Positions 52,363-61,131 of a DNA stretch of 64,000 nucleotides are shown here, piece by piece. The notes under the pieces were generated by a model, which saw nothing but the letters and a program-made list of their open reading frames with translations, made no database searches and was not told the origin of the DNA. The stretch comes from Bradyrhizobium nanningense. Its GTDB lineage: Bacteria; Pseudomonadota; Alphaproteobacteria; Rhizobiales; Xanthobacteraceae. The first letter of the stretch is position 1. Every line of letters begins with the position of its first letter. Made by a program: the position numbers and the translations under genes. Location: assembly GCF_004114535.1 (NCBI RefSeq), contig NZ_LBJC01000077.1, positions 1-64,000 on the forward strand, in the 5' to 3' direction.

Positions 52363-53382
52363 ATGCGCGCTGCGGTGCTCCAGGACATTCGTGATATTCG
52401 TGTCCTCGATATTCCTGAGCCGAAGCCACTCGCGGAGGACGAGCTCATCGTTCGCGTCAAGGCCGTCGGTGTCTGCGGCAGCGATTTGCATTCCTATCTT
52501 GAGGGCGGAACAACCGGCCCGACGCAAGTCAGGCCGTTCGTGCTGGGCCATGAGTTCTCAGGTGTCCTCACGCCGGACTCGGCGCGCAAAGCGGGACTCT
52601 CGGCCGACGCGTTGGTGGCGGTCGATCCTTCCATTCCCTGCGGGCATTGCGAATGGTGCCACCGCGGTCACACCAATCTCTGCCCAAACGTGAAATTCCT
52701 GGGCTACGCGCCTCACAACGGCGCCATGGCCGAATTCGTCTGCGTGCCCCGATCCGCCGTGCATGTGGTGCCTGATAGCATCGATCCGGAGGGTGCTGCG
52801 ATCCTGGAAACGCTTGGCGTCGCGATCCATGCGATGGATCTGGCGCGCCCGCGGCTTCTGGAAAGCGTGGCGGTGCTGGGCTGCGGGCCGGTGGGATTGC
52901 TGCTCGTGCAATTGGCGCGGCTCGCGGGGACCGGAAAGATCATCGCAATCGACCCGGTCGAGCAGCGCACGGCGCTGGCCTGCGATCTCGGTGCGGACGT
53001 GGCATGCCGCAGCTATGCCGAGGTCGGGGCGGCCACCGAAGGCCGCGGCGTCGATCTGGTGATCGAGGCAACCGACTCCTCACACGGCTTCGAGCATGCG
53101 GCGCGCTGCGCCCGTATCGGCGGCCGGGTCGTCCTCGTCGGCATCCCCGAGAATAATCACTATATCCTGAGCGGCGCCGAGTCGCGCCGGAAGGGCCTGT
53201 CGATCAAGTTTTCACGGCGCATGCCAGAGGTCTATCCGCGGGCGATCGCCCTGACGCAGTCGGGGAAGATCAAGCTGGCGCCGCTGGCCACGCATCGCTT
53301 CTCGCTTGACCAGACGCCTGCCGCGTTCGAGCAGCAGGTTGCGCGGCGCGACGGCATCATCAAGGCGATCATCTGCCCGTAG
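52363..53382 (+). CDS. Zinc-dependent medium-chain dehydrogenase (polyol type)
   Basis: 339 residues. Catalytic zinc ligands in VGVCGSDLHSY and LGHEFSG, structural zinc CGHCEWCHRGHTNLC, and NAD-binding AVLGCGPVGLLLVQLA. It belongs to the sorbitol/threonine dehydrogenase branch. With a SorC regulator and a glycerophosphodiester system next door, oxidation of a polyol released from a phosphodiester (for example inositol, glycerol or an alditol) is a reasonable but unproven role. Confidence 0.88.
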   Translation: MRAAVLQDIRDIRVLDIPEPKPLAEDELIVRVKAVGVCGSDLHSYLEGGTTGPTQVRPFVLGHEFSGVLTPDSARKAGLSADALVAVDPSIPCGHCEWCHRGHTNLCPNVKFLGYAPHNGAMAEFVCVPRSAVHVVPDSIDPEGAAILETLGVAIHAMDLARPRLLESVAVLGCGPVGLLLVQLARLAGTGKIIAIDPVEQRTALACDLGADVACRSYAEVGAATEGRGVDLVIEATDSSHGFEHAARCARIGGRVVLVGIPENNHYILSGAESRRKGLSIKFSRRMPEVYPRAIALTQSGKIKLAPLATHRFSLDQTPAAFEQQVARRDGIIKAIICP

Positions 53383-53447
53383 GTCGAGCGCCATCTCGCC
53401 AAGAGCCTGGGGCAACGGAAGCAGGCATTGAAGCAGGGCCGGTGGTG

Positions 53448-53837
53448 ATGGCGAAATCGTCGAAGCTGGTCGTTGCCCGAAAGGGGCGCGTGCTGATGGT
53501 AAGACGCAGGCGCGACGGACTCTGGATGTTTCCAGGTGGCCGAAGGCGGGCAGGCGAGAGCGCCAGAAGCTGCCTGCGTCGCGAGATCAAGGAGGAGCTT
53601 CCCAAGCTGAAGCTCGGGCCGTTGAAACTCTGGAAGAAAGTGAAAGCGAGGAAGAGTCGAACCGGCCGGCGGATGAGCGATGCGATTTTCGTGGCCAAGA
53701 AAGTCTCGGGGAGGCTGAAGGTCGGCGACAAGAAGGAAATCGATCGAGCAATCTGGCGCAAGCCGCGCGGCGCCAGACTGACGCCGACTTCGCGCTACAT
53801 CCGCGATAAGCTGTTTCCCAGGCGAGGTCGCCGCTAG
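53448..53837 (+). CDS. Nudix hydrolase
   Basis: 129 residues, very basic. Nudix box GGRRRAGESARSCLRREIKEEL fits G-x5-E-x7-RE-x2-EE. Start chosen at the ATG at 53448, preceded in frame by two GTG codons. Nudix enzymes hydrolyse nucleoside diphosphates linked to another moiety. Placed tail to tail with the phosphodiesterase-IMPase fusion gene; no functional link is visible. Confidence 0.82.
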   Translation: MAKSSKLVVARKGRVLMVRRRRDGLWMFPGGRRRAGESARSCLRREIKEELPKLKLGPLKLWKKVKARKSRTGRRMSDAIFVAKKVSGRLKVGDKKEIDRAIWRKPRGARLTPTSRYIRDKLFPRRGRR

Positions 53838-53901
53838 GTCGCTTCAAACGGTTCCTTCAGCTCAAGGATCGCCCGTCAAGCTGGTCTGAGACTGCTCGTC
53901 A

Positions 53902-55518
53902 TTACAGCGCCTGGCGCAGGAGAGCGAGCAACTCCTCGTGGATCAATCCGTTGGAGGCGATCTTGTCGAGATCGTCGTTGCGGCACGGGCGCCCGGTCAG
54001 CGTCGTGACCTGCCCGCCGCCGGCCCACACCATCGGCATCGCGGCCGCGTGCGAGACGATGTCGGCCTTCAGTGAAACGAAACCGTCTAGACGTCCCGAG
54101 GCGACCATCGCCGTCTCGAGGGCGCCGGAGACGACAATACGCACGCCGCGCACCACTCTGCCGAGCAGTTCAATGACGCGCGTAGTCCGCCGGACCTCCT
54201 CGGGCGAGAAATGCGAGGTCAGAATCACCGAAAGGACCGCGTCCGACAGCGAGCGCGTCGTCGAGACGCATGCCGGCACGCCATCGATCGTCGCGCCGTC
54301 CCCAGCGAGATAGCGTGCCGTCAGTCCGATCTTGGGCGCGTTGATCAGGCCAAGCCTCGTCTCACCGCCGACCTCGTAGGCGACCGTCACGGAAAACCAC
54401 GGCAACCCCCGCGCGTAGTTGATCGTGCCGTCGAGCGGATCGATGATCCAGCGCGCGCCGTTATCCCCGGGGCTCGCGCCGCTCTCTTCCGCCAGGATGC
54501 CGGCACCCGGCGTCAGCGCCTTCAAACCCGCGACGACGATAGCCTCTGAGGCGAGATCCGCCTCGGTGACGATGTCGAGATGGTCCTTGCGCTCGGTGCG
54601 CAGCGGCGTGGTTTGCATCGCGACCAGTTTGGCTGCAGCCTCATTGACGACGGCGCCGGCGCGGACGAGCAGGGTCGGAAGACCGTTGTCTCGATCCTTT
54701 CCCGGATGGTCCTGGTCGGTCGCGATCTCGAACGGAGGCCCGTAGTCTCCGACCGGAACGAGGTGACTGCTGATGCCCATGTCCGGCCGCCAAACGTGCA
54801 ACGCAAGCCCCGGCGGCTCCATGATGAAGCGGTTGCCGCGACCGGGCCGAAGGTCGAGCGCGACCTGGTGCGCCGTGCTTGGCGCCACATAGCCCACGGT
54901 GCCCGCGTAGCGCGCTGTGATCAAGCGGTGATAGTGGCCGCACAGGACGCGTTCGATTTCGGGATGGTCTTTGATGATTGCGTCGAGCGCGTCGGCCCCG
55001 AGGAGGCGCAGATCGTCCATTCCGTCGGCCCCGACCAGGAACGGCGGGTGATGAATGACGACGACCGTCGGCTTGCCCCGCCCGGCCGCGAGCGCGTCGC
55101 GCAGCCATTGTTGCCGGGCCGCGCAGAAGGTTCCGTGGATACTTCCAGTCTCGAGGCTGTCGAGGAAGACGAGACGCAGCGGAAAATCGTCCACAACGAA
55201 GTTGATGAATCCGTCGGGCGGAAGATAGCGGTGGTGCGGGCCGAGCGAAGAGACCAGTTGCTCGCGCCGGTCGTGGTTGCCGGGAATGACGAATACCGGC
55301 ATCGGCAACCTTGCCAGGCCAGCGGCGACGACCTCGTATTCCTCTTCGAGCCCGCAATCCGTCAGATCGCCGCTGACCACGACGCAGTCGGGCCGCAGGT
55401 CGAGGCTCAGCACGGCGTCGATCGCATTCTGAAACATCGCGTTGGTGTCAACGTCGCTGTAAGCGAGCTTGCCTGGGGGGCGGACGTGCAGATCGCTCAG
55501 CTGGGCAATGGTGAACAC
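53902..55518 (-). CDS. GpdQ-type phosphodiesterase fused to an inositol-monophosphatase domain
   Basis: 538 residues in two enzymes. Residues 1-265: binuclear metallophosphoesterase of the GpdQ glycerophosphodiesterase group, with AQLSDLHVRPPGKLAY, VVVSGDLTDCG, IPGNHDRR, IHHPPF and CGHYHR supplying all metal ligands. Residues about 285-535: inositol-monophosphatase family, with AEESGASPG and WIIDPLDGTINYARGLP carrying the metal-binding Glu and Asp residues, and SHAAAMPMVWAGGGQV near the end. A single protein could thus cleave a phosphodiester and dephosphorylate the product, for example glycerophosphoinositol to inositol. No signal peptide. Just upstream on the same strand lies the tail of a binding-protein gene. 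Confidence 0.9.
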   Translation of the reverse strand: MFTIAQLSDLHVRPPGKLAYSDVDTNAMFQNAIDAVLSLDLRPDCVVVSGDLTDCGLEEEYEVVAAGLARLPMPVFVIPGNHDRREQLVSSLGPHHRYLPPDGFINFVVDDFPLRLVFLDSLETGSIHGTFCAARQQWLRDALAAGRGKPTVVVIHHPPFLVGADGMDDLRLLGADALDAIIKDHPEIERVLCGHYHRLITARYAGTVGYVAPSTAHQVALDLRPGRGNRFIMEPPGLALHVWRPDMGISSHLVPVGDYGPPFEIATDQDHPGKDRDNGLPTLLVRAGAVVNEAAAKLVAMQTTPLRTERKDHLDIVTEADLASEAIVVAGLKALTPGAGILAEESGASPGDNGARWIIDPLDGTINYARGLPWFSVTVAYEVGGETRLGLINAPKIGLTARYLAGDGATIDGVPACVSTTRSLSDAVLSVILTSHFSPEEVRRTTRVIELLGRVVRGVRIVVSGALETAMVASGRLDGFVSLKADIVSHAAAMPMVWAGGGQVTTLTGRPCRNDDLDKIASNGLIHEELLALLRQAL

Positions 55519-55591
55519 AGAATTTCCGCCTTCCGAACAGAAGAGTTGCGGCCCTCATCCGGCCGCTCGCCGCAATTGATTGCCATACCTC

Positions 55592-55939
55592 CTACGAGCT
55601 CTTCATCAAGGCATTGCTTTCCTTGACCATGCGATCGAGCCCGGCCTCGACGGGCGTCTCGCCGCGCATGACGGCATGGATGATCTCGCGCTGGGTACGC
55701 CAGATCTTTACAGACTGTCCGCCCGGATAGCCTTGCCAGGGCTTCGCGCGCTCGATCTGCTGCGACACGGTGCGGAAGTTCGGGTTCTTGTCATAGAACG
55801 GCGCCAGGAATTCGGGCCCCGAGGCGCGCAAATTGGTCGGCATGTAGCCCGTGGTCTCGACAACGATCTTCTGCGCTTCCGGACCGCTCACGAACTTCAG
55901 AAACTCCCAGGCGGCCCGCCCACAGCTGCGGCGCGGCAC
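55592..55939 (-). pseudogene. C-terminal remnant of an ABC solute-binding protein (family 1)
   Basis: About 105 residues match the C-terminal end of family 1 extracellular solute-binding proteins: AWEFLKFVSGPEAQKIVVETTGYMP, NPNFRTVSQQ, WQGYPGGQSVKIWR. The N-terminal 300 or so residues, including signal peptide, are gone; homology begins abruptly near 55915. It ends 73 bp before the GpdQ-IMPase gene on the same strand, so it is the scar of a transporter operon that once served that enzyme. Confidence 0.8.
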
Positions 55940-56046
55940 GGCGGCCTTGCTGTACCTTCACGCCGAGGTGATCTAGAAATATATTTCCTGATACCCGGTC
56001 CAGTATCATAATAGGTCATCGTGGGGCGTGGGTCAGGGGGACTCCA

Positions 56047-56415
56047 ATGCACCGGTTTGTTTCCAAGGCCAACGTAGATCATTTTATCAACCTACTAAAT
56101 GGCAGCGATCTCACGGCCGACCAGCGAGCGAACATCACCAAGCTATTGATCGATGAGCTCGATAAGCTCGCGCATGATCTTGAGCACCTCGAATTTGCCG
56201 AGAGAAAAGTGGCAGACGGGCGTGACCAGGTGAACCGTGTCAGAGACAAGCGAAATAGTCATCCCTTCGGCACCACGGAGCGCGAACAGGCCGAACGGCT
56301 CCTAGTAAGCTGCGAAAACTTGCAAACGACGCTTGAGGATTTTTGCCATCACCTGCGCACAAAGGTCTACAACTCGCCGGGCAAAACTATTTCTACAGCT
56401 CCACGGCAAACCTGA
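56047..56415 (+). CDS. Hypothetical coiled-coil protein
   Basis: 122 residues, no known domain. The body (about 20-110) is strongly helical and charged (LTADQRANITKLLIDELDKLAHDLEHLEF) with heptad-like spacing. Similar small proteins of unknown function occur in Bradyrhizobium as far as I recall. GGGGACTCC before the ATG gives a fair ribosome site. Confidence 0.6.
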   Translation: MHRFVSKANVDHFINLLNGSDLTADQRANITKLLIDELDKLAHDLEHLEFAERKVADGRDQVNRVRDKRNSHPFGTTEREQAERLLVSCENLQTTLEDFCHHLRTKVYNSPGKTISTAPRQT

Positions 56416-56508
56416 TATATTGATTTGATCACTGGCCAGGCTCTGCCCGTAGGCGTCAGTGGCAGAGAGACCGATCGCGCTCCCGCCTGCAAAGAAGGGG
56501 AGCGTGCC

Positions 56509-56799
56509 ATGTGGCAATCCGCAACAACGGCACCGTTTGATCGTGATCTGCAATTAGCGGTCATCGACAGCACCGGTGAACACGCGCTCGTATTCCCCTG
56601 TCGGAGAGTGCTTCGTGGTTGGATAAACTCGCAGACAGGTTCACCGGTCCATGTATTCCCGACACATTGGCGCGAGTGGGATGGCCGTATAGAGGAAGCA
56701 CCGATTGGCGAGCCAGAGCAGGAACGGTTAGCCATTGTCGAAGAGTACGCGGACGATCAGCGAGCGATCATCAAGAAGGATCGTGATGGTTTCAATTAG
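56509..56799 (+). CDS. Small conserved hypothetical protein
   Basis: 96 residues from the ATG at 56509 (AAGGGGAG 8 bp upstream; a longer frame has no site). WQSATTAPFDRDLQLAVID and FPCRRVLRGWIN resemble a family of about 80-100-residue proteins seen often in Bradyrhizobium genomes, with no assigned function. The C-terminal third is acidic. Confidence 0.65.
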   Translation: MWQSATTAPFDRDLQLAVIDSTGEHALVFPCRRVLRGWINSQTGSPVHVFPTHWREWDGRIEEAPIGEPEQERLAIVEEYADDQRAIIKKDRDGFN

Positions 56800-56974
56800 C
56801 CAGCTCCGCCCCGCGAAAATGCGTAGACCGTGAAAAAAATTTGCGGCACGCCAAGTTCTACCGTCTGGACTGGCCGTGAGTTCTGCTCGTGGCCCTTAGC
56901 GGCCCATGCCGGTGGTTGGCCCGACCGACAGCTCGTGTGGGCACAGCGGACACGCAAGGTAGGCTGCTAGCAGC

Positions 56975-57525
56975 TCACAGCCCCCGCTCCATCGCCGGAT
57001 GACTCCGGTTCTTCACCTTGACCCAGTGCTTCTGCCGCCCTCCACGGTACGGCTGGTCCCGGTGCTTGGAGACCCGCCCCTCCAGCCCCATCCGGCAGGC
57101 GGCCGGAAAGAGATCGGCGCGATGTCGCCGGTCTCGAACGGCGCCACGAAGATGCCGTCCGCGCACCGCGCCAGCAGCCGATCCAGCTCGGTCTTGCGCA
57201 GGTGCAGCGGCAGGTCTCGCAGGTCGTCACCGCCCATGGCGAGAACGTCGAAGGTGTACAGTTGTACCTCGTGGTCGTGCTTGCGGGAGTGCAGGGCATT
57301 GAAGTCAGAGACGCCGTCCACGCCGAGCACAACGGCCTCGCCGTCGATCACGAACTGCTGGGTCCGGTTCTTGAGCGCCGCCTCGACGATCCACGGGAAC
57401 CGTTTGCTCCAGTCGTGGCCGCCGCGCGTGATCAGACGCACGCGGTCGTGGTCCCGGATGTAGTCCGGGCCGGAAGGCACCGTCTTGGCCACGGTGGGCA
57501 GGCATAGCTCGAAGGTGCTGCACAT
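56975..57525 (-). pseudogene. ATP-dependent DNA ligase remnant lacking the catalytic lysine
   Basis: Clear similarity to the LigD-type ATP-dependent ligase adenylation domain: LCLPTVAKTVPSGPD, RVRLITRGGHDWSKRFPWIVEAAL, FVIDGEAVVLGVDGVSDFNALHS and, one frame over, RAD-LF-AACRMGLEGRVSKH and GGRQKHWVKVKNRSHPAM. Two defects: an in-frame deletion between GPD and DRVRL removes the K-Y-D-G adenylation motif, and a frameshift near 57100-57130 separates the C-terminus. It cannot be an active ligase. Confidence 0.85.
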
Positions 57526-57886
57526 GGGGCGGAGATAGGAATTGCCGCCGAGATTGGGAGTCGGGAACAGCTGGCAAACGTCGGCCCTGACGACGTCCGG
57601 TCTCCGAGCCAGATATCACTGCGCTGCACGGCTGATCGCCGGCTTGTAACCCGAAAGGCGACCACGATCGCACAGCCCTATCTAGCCCAATAGACCAGGT
57701 TGCGGCTTACGCGAAAGCGGCTCCAGCGTCCATTTTGTGAGTGGCCCCCTCGAACGTCGGTACGACGTAAACCTGCAAACGGTGGTCTGGTCTTGACAAG
57801 GAACGCTGCCCGACTAATTCTTCGAGTCGGGAATTGTTTCCCACCAGCAAACAACAAGGAAGCAGACAATACCGTCAGGAGTGACG
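57526..57886. other. Intergenic leader with promoter-like sequence and hairpin
   Basis: About 360 bp without a gene. CTTGACA at 57792-57798 followed by TAATTC at 57815-57820 is a plausible housekeeping promoter; CTTGACA with CCCGAC downstream also loosely resembles heat-shock sigma promoters. A 7-bp hairpin (CCCGACT / AGTCGGG, 57809-57831) overlaps the -10 region. Confidence 0.4.
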
Positions 57887-58105
57887 ATGATGCTCGACGA
57901 AAAATTGGCACGTTTTCGCGCGCACCGAAACAATATCCATCGTTATCGTCGGTTGCTCAAAACAACGCTGTCGACCCTGGAACGTCAGTTCATTGAGAGA
58001 CGTCTTGCTGAGGAAGAAGCCGCCCTCGAAGACGTTAGGGTGATGGCATTCCCAATCGCGCTGACTTCTCCAGCCAAGCCGCATTCGGCTTCCACTGCAT
58101 CTTGA
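57887..58105 (+). CDS. Small conserved helical protein
   Basis: 72 residues from the ATG at 57887 (AGGAG 6 bp upstream). DEKLARFRAHRNNIHRYRRLL and LERQFIERRLAEEEAAL form a basic then acidic helical hairpin that I recognise as a conserved small protein of Bradyrhizobium and relatives, function unknown. It lies 85 bp upstream of Hsp20 in the same direction, so both may be co-transcribed. Confidence 0.7.
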   Translation: MMLDEKLARFRAHRNNIHRYRRLLKTTLSTLERQFIERRLAEEEAALEDVRVMAFPIALTSPAKPHSASTAS

Positions 58106-58190
58106 CCCTTTGACAAAGCTCAACATCCCGGAGGCAATTCTGATGAAGGAATTGCGCCTCCAGGAGCGTTTCAACCAGAGGAGACAGATC

Positions 58191-58712
58191 ATGGCAAACG
58201 AGACCAAGCTCCCCGTCACCAAGAAGACTACCGAACCGGCCTTCGCACCCGAAGCATGGCGTCCGTTCGAGGCCCTGCGCAGGGAAGTTGACCGGCTGTT
58301 CGAGGATTTTGGCACCGAGGACTTCTGGCGTCGACCCTTCCGGTCGCTTGCGGCGTTTGAGAAGGCACAGAAGCTCGTAGCGCGCCCTGCGGTCGACGTC
58401 ACCGAAAGCGACAAGGCTTTTGAAATCACCGCCGAATTGCCAGGGCTCGACGAGAAGAACATCGAGGTGAATGTCGCCAACGGCGGGCTGACCATCAAGG
58501 GCGAGAAGAAGGAAGAGAAGGAGGAGAAGCAGAAGGGCTATTACGTCTCCGAGCGCAGCTATGGGTCTTTCGAGCGTTATTTCAGCCTGCCGGACGGCGT
58601 CGACGCCGACAAGATCGAAGCGTCTTTCAAAAACGGCGTACTCAAGGTGACTCTGCCTAAGACCGCCGAAGCGCAGAAGCCCGCCAAGAAGATTGACGTC
58701 AAGGCGGCCTAA
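58191..58712 (+). CDS. Hsp20/alpha-crystallin small heat-shock protein
   Basis: 173 residues from the ATG at 58191 (AGAGGAG 7 bp upstream). N-terminal arm with FEALRREVDRLFEDF, alpha-crystallin domain about 63-160 (PAVDVTESDKAFEITAELPG, SYGSFERYFSLPDGVD, KNGVLKVTLPK). The C-terminal I/V-x-I/V anchor is replaced by KKIDVKAA. It is an ATP-independent holdase. The long N-terminus and EKKEEKEEK insert are typical of the class found with low-oxygen stress clusters in Bradyrhizobium. Confidence 0.93.
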   Translation: MANETKLPVTKKTTEPAFAPEAWRPFEALRREVDRLFEDFGTEDFWRRPFRSLAAFEKAQKLVARPAVDVTESDKAFEITAELPGLDEKNIEVNVANGGLTIKGEKKEEKEEKQKGYYVSERSYGSFERYFSLPDGVDADKIEASFKNGVLKVTLPKTAEAQKPAKKIDVKAA

Positions 58713-59022
58713 CGTCTGCCACTCGAGGCTGCCGGTTGATGGCAGCCTCATCGTGGCGCAATCGCTTTCGTTCGGGTGATGAAATGTCTTGGACTTGGCT
58801 CCAAGCCATGTCCCCGATCGCATGAAGATAGTTCGTTGCACCGATCTTCTCTTCCGTTGTTGGCCCAACGCGGCCATGCTGGCGCATGTCTCAGCATCTG
58901 CTTCTCGGGGCCAAGCCGACATGGCTCTCGTGGCGAACAGGTCGGTGCCCGCCTGCGTAATGCGAACGAATGTGCCGGACTCGCGCAGCTCGATTGACCA
59001 ATGAGGGAAGCTCCCGAGTGAG
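58713..59022. other. Intergenic, about 310 bp
   Basis: No supported gene. On the minus strand around 58855-58925 a frame reads like the spurious repeat-derived peptides (MSA...A-LGQ type) common between genes in this group, so a decayed interspersed repeat may lie here. Confidence 0.3.
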
Positions 59023-59220
59023 CTAGGCCAATTTCGACAGCGCCCGTCGTGCGACCATGTATAGCTCGCCAAGGGTGGTTTTACCGGATCGCGCCGCATC
59101 GACCAGGGTTTCCGCGACGCACCTACGTGTCTGGTGGTCACCCCCGTTGGGCAGTTCACTGCAGATCTCTTCCAACACCAAATCCATGTTCGATTGGGTG
59201 CGTACGTCGAACTCGCTCAT
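59023..59220 (-). CDS. Small conserved hypothetical protein
   Basis: 65 residues. FDVRTQSNMDLVLEEICSELP, GGDHQTRRCVAETL and TTLGELYMVARRALS match a small family I recall from rhizobia, next to stress genes and without known function. Probably a helical protein. Oriented opposite to Hsp20. Confidence 0.65.
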   Translation of the reverse strand: MSEFDVRTQSNMDLVLEEICSELPNGGDHQTRRCVAETLVDAARSGKTTLGELYMVARRALSKLA

Positions 59221-59909
59221 GGTTGCACCGACGCTTGGGGATGGAGGTCAACAGCCTCTCACCCTTGCCGGGGCGCCACTTTGCGTTGGCGCAAACTGCT
59301 GGGGTCGCTGTGGTCGAGGGTGCCTATGCGGTCAACTGGTCTGGGACGATTAATGGCCGCCTAGTCGGCGGGGCCGCTGTCAGGTCTTCGGTTGCTTTGG
59401 GACAAGGCCAAGGCTGAATTGGTTACTTCTATCGCTGAATAGCTGTGGGACGCACAAAGCCTGCCTCGGTTTTCTGTCTATGGAACCCGTAACATGCGGC
59501 CTCGTTAAAACTTCATGCCAAGGGAAATCGTCATAACGCTTTGGTCATTGGCAGCCGCTGGCATTCGTTTTGGCGGCTGTCGTATCTACCCATTAGCCGT
59601 CCTGATGCCGCCACTGCGTGCGGCTACATCGCGCAAACCATCTATTAGGCGAAGGCCGATAAATTCGACGAATGGACGAACAGCCCGTGACCGAGCCTTC
59701 CATCGCTGCTTGGCGGCGAAGCCTTCAGCGCCTCGCAGCCTGGATGACGCGCGACAATCGCGTGCCGGAGCCGTCAAGACCTGTCGTCCCGACGCGAGAG
59801 GTCGCTCCGCCTCGGTCCAGCGCACCACCCCGAAAACCAATTCCACCTCGCCCTTGAGAGACGGCTTGGGCCGAAGAACTGATATCTTCGTTGTGCATTA
59901 ACGACGAAG
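59221..59909. other. Low-information interval of about 690 bp
   Basis: No recognisable gene. A 61-codon frame at 59672-59857 (MDEQPVTEPSIAAWRRSL, then a Pro-rich tail) is the only plausible small coding sequence; it has a weak GAAGG site 14 bp upstream and no family match, so it is not called separately. Confidence 0.4.
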
Positions 59910-60072
59910 ATGAGCCAGACTGACGCCCAGAAATTCCGGCAGGAAGCTGAGACCTGTCGCCAGAAGGCAGCCGATGCCACCCGCGAGATCCGACCGGCAG
60001 GCATGGCTTCGCCTCGCTGCCGATTGGGTCAGGCTTGCCGAGCAAGCCGAGACGAGGCGGTCCCGATTTTGA
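59910..60072 (+). pseudogene. Small helical protein gene with a single frameshift
   Basis: MSQTDAQKFRQEAETCRQKA matches the start of a common small protein of Bradyrhizobium. Its expected ending, DRQAWLRLAADWVRLAEQ and ETRRSRF followed by TGA, is found in the +1 frame from 59992 to 60072. One indel near 59985 therefore breaks the gene; read straight, it would give a 60-residue product with an unrelated C-terminus. Confidence 0.75.
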
Positions 60073-60292
60073 ACAGATTGGGCCATCTTTGATGCGAGGC
60101 CCAGCGAGGGCGGGCGCCGCCAAATCCTGCGATTCCGTAAAGGCCCTTAAGCAACCGTCTCGAATTTCGAAAGCGCACCTCTCCGGATATGAAAAGCACA
60201 GGCATCCCGCGATGAATGTTCCCCTTCCAAGTGACACGTTTCTCGCGCTCACGATCGCAGGCACGGTTCTCTTGGTCGGCTCCAATGCTGCC

Positions 60293-60451
60293 GCCGCCTG
60301 GCGCATCCGGGTCATCGCAGAGAAGGACGTAACTGCGCGTTCCCTGAGGCGCATCTGACCACTCAAGCGGAGGGGAGACATTGTCCCCGTCGCATGTGAA
60401 CCGTCGCGGAATGGCTGATCCATCGGCGAAGGCTTTTGAGAGGAGTCTCAT
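60293..60451 (-). pseudogene. PEBP/YbhB (Raf kinase inhibitor-like) protein, truncated
   Basis: From the ATG at 60451 (AGGAGG 6 bp upstream) 53 residues match the YbhB/YbcL family: SKAFADGSAIPRRFTCDG, NVSPPLEWSDAPQGTRSY and DDPDAPGG, where relatives continue for about 100 more residues. Similarity stops at 60293. The start lies 8 bp downstream of the stop of the hydrolase gene on the same strand, so it was the second gene of that operon. Confidence 0.8.
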
Positions 60452-60459
60452 GTGTCCTC

Positions 60460-61116
60460 CTAACTGGCGGCGCGAACTGATCCCGGAGCTTGGAGATATC
60501 GCTCGAACCATCCACTAGCATGCTCGATGACCGCTTCCATGGCGCCGGGCTCGGGAAACAGGTGCGTCGCGCCAGGAACGATTGCGAGCGCCCTGGGACA
60601 ACGAAGACGGGCGAGCGCCTCTTCGTTGAGCTCGATAACGCCGAGATCGGAGCCTCCTACGATCAACAGGGTTGGCGCCCGGACAAGCGGCAGGGCCTCG
60701 CCGGCCAAATCCGGACGTCCGCCGCGCGAGACCACTGCCGCAACGCGATCGGGGAGACGTGCGGCCGCAGTGAGGGCGGCCGCTGCCCCGGTGCTGGCCC
60801 CGAACAATCCGACGGGAAGGTTGGCGATCGCCCGCGTCTGGCCCTCAAGCCAGTCGACTGCCGCGAGCAGTCGTTCGGCCAGCAAGCCGACATCGAACAC
60901 ATTGGAGCGATCCTGCTCCTCCTGTGGCGTGAGAAGGTCGAGCAGCAGCGTCGCGAAGCCGCGTTCGTTCAGTGCTTCTGCAACTGCGGTATTCCGCGGG
61001 CTGAAGCGGCTCGAGCCGCTGCCATGCGCAAAGGCGATCAGGCCGCGCGCATTGCCCGGAACAGACAGGCCTCCTGGCAGGCCAAGCGGTGGAACGCAAA
61101 CATCATGCGACTGCAT
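60460..61116 (-). CDS. Dienelactone-hydrolase-like alpha/beta-hydrolase
   Basis: 218 residues. AFAHGSGSSRFSPRN (oxyanion region), nucleophile elbow LFGASTGAAAAL with Ser, acid LIVGGSDLGVIEL and His in PGATHLFPEPG form a complete triad. No signal peptide. Relatives occur fused to phosphoribosyltransferases in actinobacteria and rhizobia and are linked to stress clusters; here it lies between a DUF2267 gene and a broken PEBP gene. Confidence 0.85.
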   Translation of the reverse strand: MQSHDVCVPPLGLPGGLSVPGNARGLIAFAHGSGSSRFSPRNTAVAEALNERGFATLLLDLLTPQEEQDRSNVFDVGLLAERLLAAVDWLEGQTRAIANLPVGLFGASTGAAAALTAAARLPDRVAAVVSRGGRPDLAGEALPLVRAPTLLIVGGSDLGVIELNEEALARLRCPRALAIVPGATHLFPEPGAMEAVIEHASGWFERYLQAPGSVRAAS

Positions 61117-61131
61117 GGCTTGGTCCTCCGG

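Noticed and set aside
56400..56425. TTGAT-TTG-ATCA near 56415 as a second FNR/FixK box
   Set aside because: The half-sites are three, not four, bases apart and the second is incomplete.
60210..60357. Short frame with one hydrophobic segment overlapping the PEBP remnant
   Set aside because: It lies antisense to clear PEBP homology in its second half, so the frame is probably accidental.
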